The notes under the pieces: generated by a model
Seen by the model: the letters and a program-made list of their open reading frames with translations, nothing else
What the model was told of the DNA's origin: nothing
The model's database searches: none
DNA from: Virgibacillus profundi
Lineage (GTDB): Bacteria > Bacillota > Bacilli > Bacillales > Amphibacillaceae
DNA: 64,000 nucleotides
Direction: 5' to 3'
Assembly: GCF_002287375.1 (NCBI RefSeq)
Contig: NZ_NPOA01000007.1
Location: forward strand, 124,001-188,000
Position numbers and translations under genes: made by a program
In this document: piece by piece, positions 63,392 through 64,000 of the stretch
How positions within the stretch are numbered: position 1 is the first letter of the stretch
How the letters are laid out: each line of letters starts with the position of its first letter

Positions 63392-63479
63392 TGCTCAGGA
63401 CCCTCTTTCCAATTACGTTATGTTTATCGTATCATTAAGTACCATGGTTGAAAATAGCAAAAATAAAGCAGGTGAAAAA

Positions 63480-64000
63480 ATGAAAGATATTTTAATCATT
63501 CATACCGGTGGTACTATTTCCATGCTGGAGAATAAAGAAACTGGAGAAATCACTACAACAGGTAAACACCCATTAACCGATGCTCAATATTTTTATCAGA
63601 CATATGCCAATATTAATGAGATTTTTGAGTATGATCTGCCTTCCCCGCAGATAACTCCAAAACATATGCTGGGGTTAGCGAAACGAATTAAAGATGTTAT
63701 TTCCTCATATGATGGAATTGTTGTTACACATGGCACGGATACCCTGGAGGAAACTGCCTATTTTTTGAACTTGGTTCTTGAGACAGATAAACCAGTTATT
63801 TTAACCGGGGCCATGAGATCAAGCAATGAAATTGGCTCAGATGGATTATACAACTTAATTAGTTCTATTCGGGTAGCTGTTGAGGATGAAGCCTCCTACA
63901 AGGGTGTATTGGTCGTAATGAATGATGAAATACATACTGCCGGCAATGTAACAAAAACTTCCACAAATAATGTTGCAACATTTCAAAGCCCTCAATTTGG
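63480..64000 (+). CDS. ansA: L-asparaginase, C-terminus cut by window edge
   Basis: Hydrolyses asparagine to aspartate and ammonia. The visible 173 residues contain both threonine active-site motifs, IHTGGTISM near the start and VVTHGTDTLEE near residue 80, plus TGAMRSSNEIGSDG. The ATG at 63480 has AGCAGGTGA just upstream. It continues past the right edge. The promoter between prsW and ansA is unclear. Confidence 0.95.
   Translation, partial: MKDILIIHTGGTISMLENKETGEITTTGKHPLTDAQYFYQTYANINEIFEYDLPSPQITPKHMLGLAKRIKDVISSYDGIVVTHGTDTLEETAYFLNLVLETDKPVILTGAMRSSNEIGSDGLYNLISSIRVAVEDEASYKGVLVVMNDEIHTAGNVTKTSTNNVATFQSPQF

Noticed and set aside
1-64000. CRISPR array, tRNA or rRNA genes, phage or transposase genes, toxin-antitoxin pair
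   Set aside because: I looked for regularly spaced repeats, tRNA-like clover sequences, 16S/23S landmarks and transposase motifs and saw none.

Overview
The window is chromosomal DNA of a low-GC, endospore-forming Bacillaceae. Spore genes (spoIVA, sleB, ypeB, sspM, spoVIF, a YIEGIA/YphB gene), bacillithiol, menaquinone and AsnRS/DnaD/GpsB genes, and a gene order very close to the Bacillus subtilis ypd-ypf-yph-hbs-aro-qcr-ypj-pan-dinG-asnS-ponA-rnpB segment, all point that way. The repeat type and several losses relative to B. subtilis suggest an Oceanobacillus/Virgibacillus-like lineage; this placement is inference. Almost everything is on the minus strand. No tRNA, rRNA, CRISPR, prophage or intact transposon is visible.

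Layout. 1-3850: folate and one-carbon genes (folA partial, thyA, an HD hydrolase, fhs). 4181-7164: a cold-shock gene, then an accessory patch with a type III polyketide synthase and its methyltransferase (bpsA-bpsB), a second diverged methyltransferase, and a decayed ba3-type cytochrome oxidase operon. 7221-12055: ypsC, RNase P RNA, gpsB, cdd, yppE, sspM, yppC. 12183-15515 (plus strand): recU-ponA. 15555-23195: nth, dnaD, asnS, aspB, ypmB, a 34-codon leader ORF and dinG. 23200-23786: a repeat-filled gap. 23787-30413: panDCB, birA, cca, bshA, dapB, ypjD. 30592-31464 (plus): ypjC. 31498-35221: yugP, a shrunken ypjB, ypjA and the qcrABC menaquinol:cytochrome c reductase. 35404-44074: ypiF, ypiB, ypiA and the aromatic pathway (aroA, tyrA, hisC, aroH, aroB, aroC). 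44195-49041: cheR, ndk, hepT-menG-hepS, mtrB, hbs. 49080-49960: a second repeat-filled gap. 49964-63391: spoIVA, yphF, yphE, spoVIF, gpsA, der, the YIEGIA pair, yphA, ypfD, cmk, ypfA, ypeB, sleB, prsW. 63480 to the end (plus): ansA, partial.

How the genes work together. hepT/hepS make the heptaprenyl chain and menG finishes menaquinone, which feeds QcrABC. panBCD with birA serve pantothenate and biotin. The aro block makes chorismate and sends it to tyrosine and phenylalanine, but the trp operon that sits inside this block in B. subtilis is absent although its regulator TRAP (mtrB) is kept. Likewise bshA is kept without bshB1 and mgsA, and hbs-mtrB lacks folE. sleB-ypeB, prsW, spoIVA, spoVIF and sspM serve sporulation and germination.

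Most notable signals: (1) the ba3-oxidase remnant, with lost start codons and a nonsense codon, lying between two ICMT-family paralogues next to bpsA; (2) a family of foldback repeats with variable inverted ends and a conserved GC-rich core, accompanied by a shorter dispersed repeat; (3) a shared 15-bp cre-like operator at the fhs and cdd promoters; (4) several reduced or tiny genes (85-residue YpjB, 34-codon leader before ypmB, 51-codon ORF after ypsC). I found no convincing wholly new multi-gene system; most of the window is conserved housekeeping.
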